A stretch of DNA of 55,983 bases. Origin: Pseudomonadota bacterium. Lineage in GTDB: Bacteria > Pseudomonadota > Alphaproteobacteria > Rhizobiales > Hyphomicrobiaceae. Numbering within the stretch: position 1 is the first letter of the stretch; the number at the start of each line of letters is the position of its first letter. The stretch is taken from NCBI GenBank assembly GCA_023405815.1, contig JAEXXM010000067.1, positions 1 to 55,983 of the forward strand, written 5' to 3'. The translations under genes and the position numbers were made by a program. Positions 54,817 to 55,983 of the stretch are shown here, piece after piece. The notes under the pieces are model-generated. The model was given only the letters and a program-made list of their open reading frames with translations, made no database searches and was not told the DNA's origin.

Positions 54817-54860
54817 GGCGCCTTTGGCGCCTGAGCATGGCGCGCTCCGCTCGCCATGCT
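54817..54860. terminator. Tandem hairpins between convergent phaZ and maeB
   Basis: Two perfect hairpins side by side in the 141-bp convergent gap: GGCGCC-ttt-GGCGCC (54817-54831) and AGCATGGCG-N9-CGCCATGCT (54834-54860). There are no T-runs. They could act as a two-way transcription barrier or protect 3' ends, or belong to a dispersed intergenic repeat family. Confidence 0.45.
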
Positions 54861-54892
54861 GAAGTATACCCCTTCCCAGCATCGCGTGCAGG

Positions 54893-55983
54893 TCAGCGGC
54901 CGGCGTCGTAGGCGGCGATGGCGGCCATGTTGACGATGTCGCTGTCCTTGGCGCCGAAGCCACAGATCTGCACCGGCCGCGAGAGACCGACGAGGATCGG
55001 GCCGATGACTGTGGCGCCACCGAGCTCTTTCAGCATGTTGGTGGCAATCGACGCGGCGTGGAACGCCGGCATCACGAGCACGTTGGCGGTGTCGGACAGG
55101 CGGCAGAACGGATAGTGGCGCATCAAGTCGCGGTTGAGGGCGACATCGGCTGCCATGTCGCCGTCGTACTCGAAGTCGACCTGACGCTCGTCGAGCAGCG
55201 CCAGCGCCTCGCGGATGGTATCGGAGCGCTCTCCGCGCGGCTGGCCGAACGTCGAGTAGGCGAGGAGGGCGACGCGGGGCTCGATGCCGAAGTTGCGGGC
55301 GGCATGCGCGGCTTCCACGGCAATGTCGGCGAGCTGGGCGGCGGTCGGCACCTCGTGGACGCTTGCGTCGGCGACGAGCACGGCACGACCGCGCACGATG
55401 GTGAGCGAAACGCCGATCACGTTGCGGCCAGGCTCGGGATCGAGCACGCGCTGGACATCGTCAAAGACGTTCCTCCAGTTGCGCGTGACGCCGGTGACCA
55501 GGCCGTCGGCGAGGCCGTGCGCCACCATGAGCGCGCCGAAGATGTTGCGGTCGTTGGCGACAAGCCGCAGGCAGTCGCGCCTCAGATATCCGCGTCGCTG
55601 GAGGCGCGCGTAGAGGTAGTTGGTGAACTCCTCGACATGCGGGCTCTTGCGCGTGTCGATGATCTCGTACTCGGGCCGCAGCGACATGCCGAGGGCGCGG
55701 AATTGCTCGCGGACGGCATCGGTGGCGCCGATGAGGATCGGAACGCCGAACCCTTGCGAGAAATAGCTATGTGCGGCGCGGATGGCCGCCGGCTCCTCGC
55801 CTTCGGCAAAGACCATGCGCTTTGGGTCCTCGCGCACGGCGCTGAACGTCGATTGCAGCCAGCCGGCGATGGGGTCGAGGCGTCCCTCGAGGTGCGCGAC
55901 GTAGGCATCGATATCGACGATCGGCTTGCGGGCGACGCCGGAGTCCATCGCGGCTTTGGCGACGGCCACCGGAACCGTCGAGA
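54893..55983 (-). CDS. maeB: NADP-malic enzyme, C-terminal phosphotransacetylase-like part, 5' end beyond window
   Basis: 363 codons with an open frame running off the right edge. It opens with VAVAKAAMDSGVARKPI, the usual end of the malic enzyme NAD domain. The phosphotransacetylase-like regulatory domain follows: RMVFAEGEEPAAIRAA, FGVPILIGATDAVREQF, NIFGALMVAHGLADGLVTGVTR, FADASVHE-like VADASVHEVPTAAQLADIA, AFHAASIATNMLKELGGATVIGPILVGLSRPVQI. In MaeB proteins this domain binds acetyl-CoA and inhibits the enzyme. The malic enzyme fits with acs and phaZ as C2/C4 and PHB carbon handling. Confidence 0.93.
   Translation of the reverse strand, partial: STVPVAVAKAAMDSGVARKPIVDIDAYVAHLEGRLDPIAGWLQSTFSAVREDPKRMVFAEGEEPAAIRAAHSYFSQGFGVPILIGATDAVREQFRALGMSLRPEYEIIDTRKSPHVEEFTNYLYARLQRRGYLRRDCLRLVANDRNIFGALMVAHGLADGLVTGVTRNWRNVFDDVQRVLDPEPGRNVIGVSLTIVRGRAVLVADASVHEVPTAAQLADIAVEAAHAARNFGIEPRVALLAYSTFGQPRGERSDTIREALALLDERQVDFEYDGDMAADVALNRDLMRHYPFCRLSDTANVLVMPAFHAASIATNMLKELGGATVIGPILVGLSRPVQICGFGAKDSDIVNMAAIAAYDAGR

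Overview
The window is GC-rich, densely coded chromosomal DNA from an alphaproteobacterium, most likely a member of the Hyphomicrobiales (Hyphomicrobium-like; this placement is inference). Supporting signs are the hemC-hemD-mic60-hemY operon divergent from tsaD-gpsA-EVE, the rsmB/heparinase II-III/purH order, the CnoX/LON-domain/Trm112 trio, the SDHAF4-family protein, intracellular PHB metabolism (phaZ and a MaeB-type malic enzyme), and frequent GTG/TTG starts. No phage, IS element, CRISPR array or integron was seen. Both tRNA genes encode their CCA.

Layout. 0-5 kb: trehalose-6-phosphate synthase (cut by the left edge) with a GH15 glucoamylase/trehalase-type enzyme, an SDR and a PilZ-like protein. 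5-6.2 kb: tRNA-Thr(CGT) and small proteins. 6.3-17.1 kb: a leftward haem operon including alphaproteobacterial Mic60, and a rightward tsaD-gpsA-EVE-methyltransferase run followed by acs. 17.2-28.1 kb: hydrolase, FAD oxidoreductase and NmrA-type genes, an extensin-family protein, SDHAF4, HtpX, RsmB-like methyltransferase, heparinase-like protein, PurH and an acetyltransferase. 28.2-35.4 kb: Ala/Pro-rich and LEA-like envelope proteins, a UMF1 transporter, a LemA/TPM operon, an orphan ParA and a NYN protein with altered catalytic residues. 35.5-38.3 kb: a CpxP/CpxRA-like layout, with an LTXXQ periplasmic protein divergent from an OmpR-type regulator and kinase. 38.5-42.8 kb: DUF2189 protein, tRNA-Gly(GCC), ProXp-type deacylase, CnoX, LON-domain and Trm112 proteins.

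42.9-52.4 kb is a signalling block and the most interesting part. It holds a hybrid histidine kinase, an OlsB-type acyltransferase, a PAS-GGDEF-EAL protein, and then a complete-looking alpha-hydroxyketone quorum-sensing module of the Cqs/Lqs type. That module has a CqsA/LqsA-like PLP autoinducer synthase, a multi-TM sensor kinase of LqsS/CqsS build convergent with and overlapping it, and a divergent atypical response regulator with an enlarged receiver domain and no recognisable DNA-binding domain. A c-di-GMP enzyme lies immediately downstream of the regulator. Repeated TAACGAA elements lie upstream of the synthase start. The synthase call rests on strong motif similarity; wiring to the kinase, regulator and c-di-GMP is inferred from position.

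52.7-56 kb: a glutathione S-transferase, an intracellular PHB depolymerase and the C-terminal phosphotransacetylase-like part of malic enzyme, cut by the right edge.
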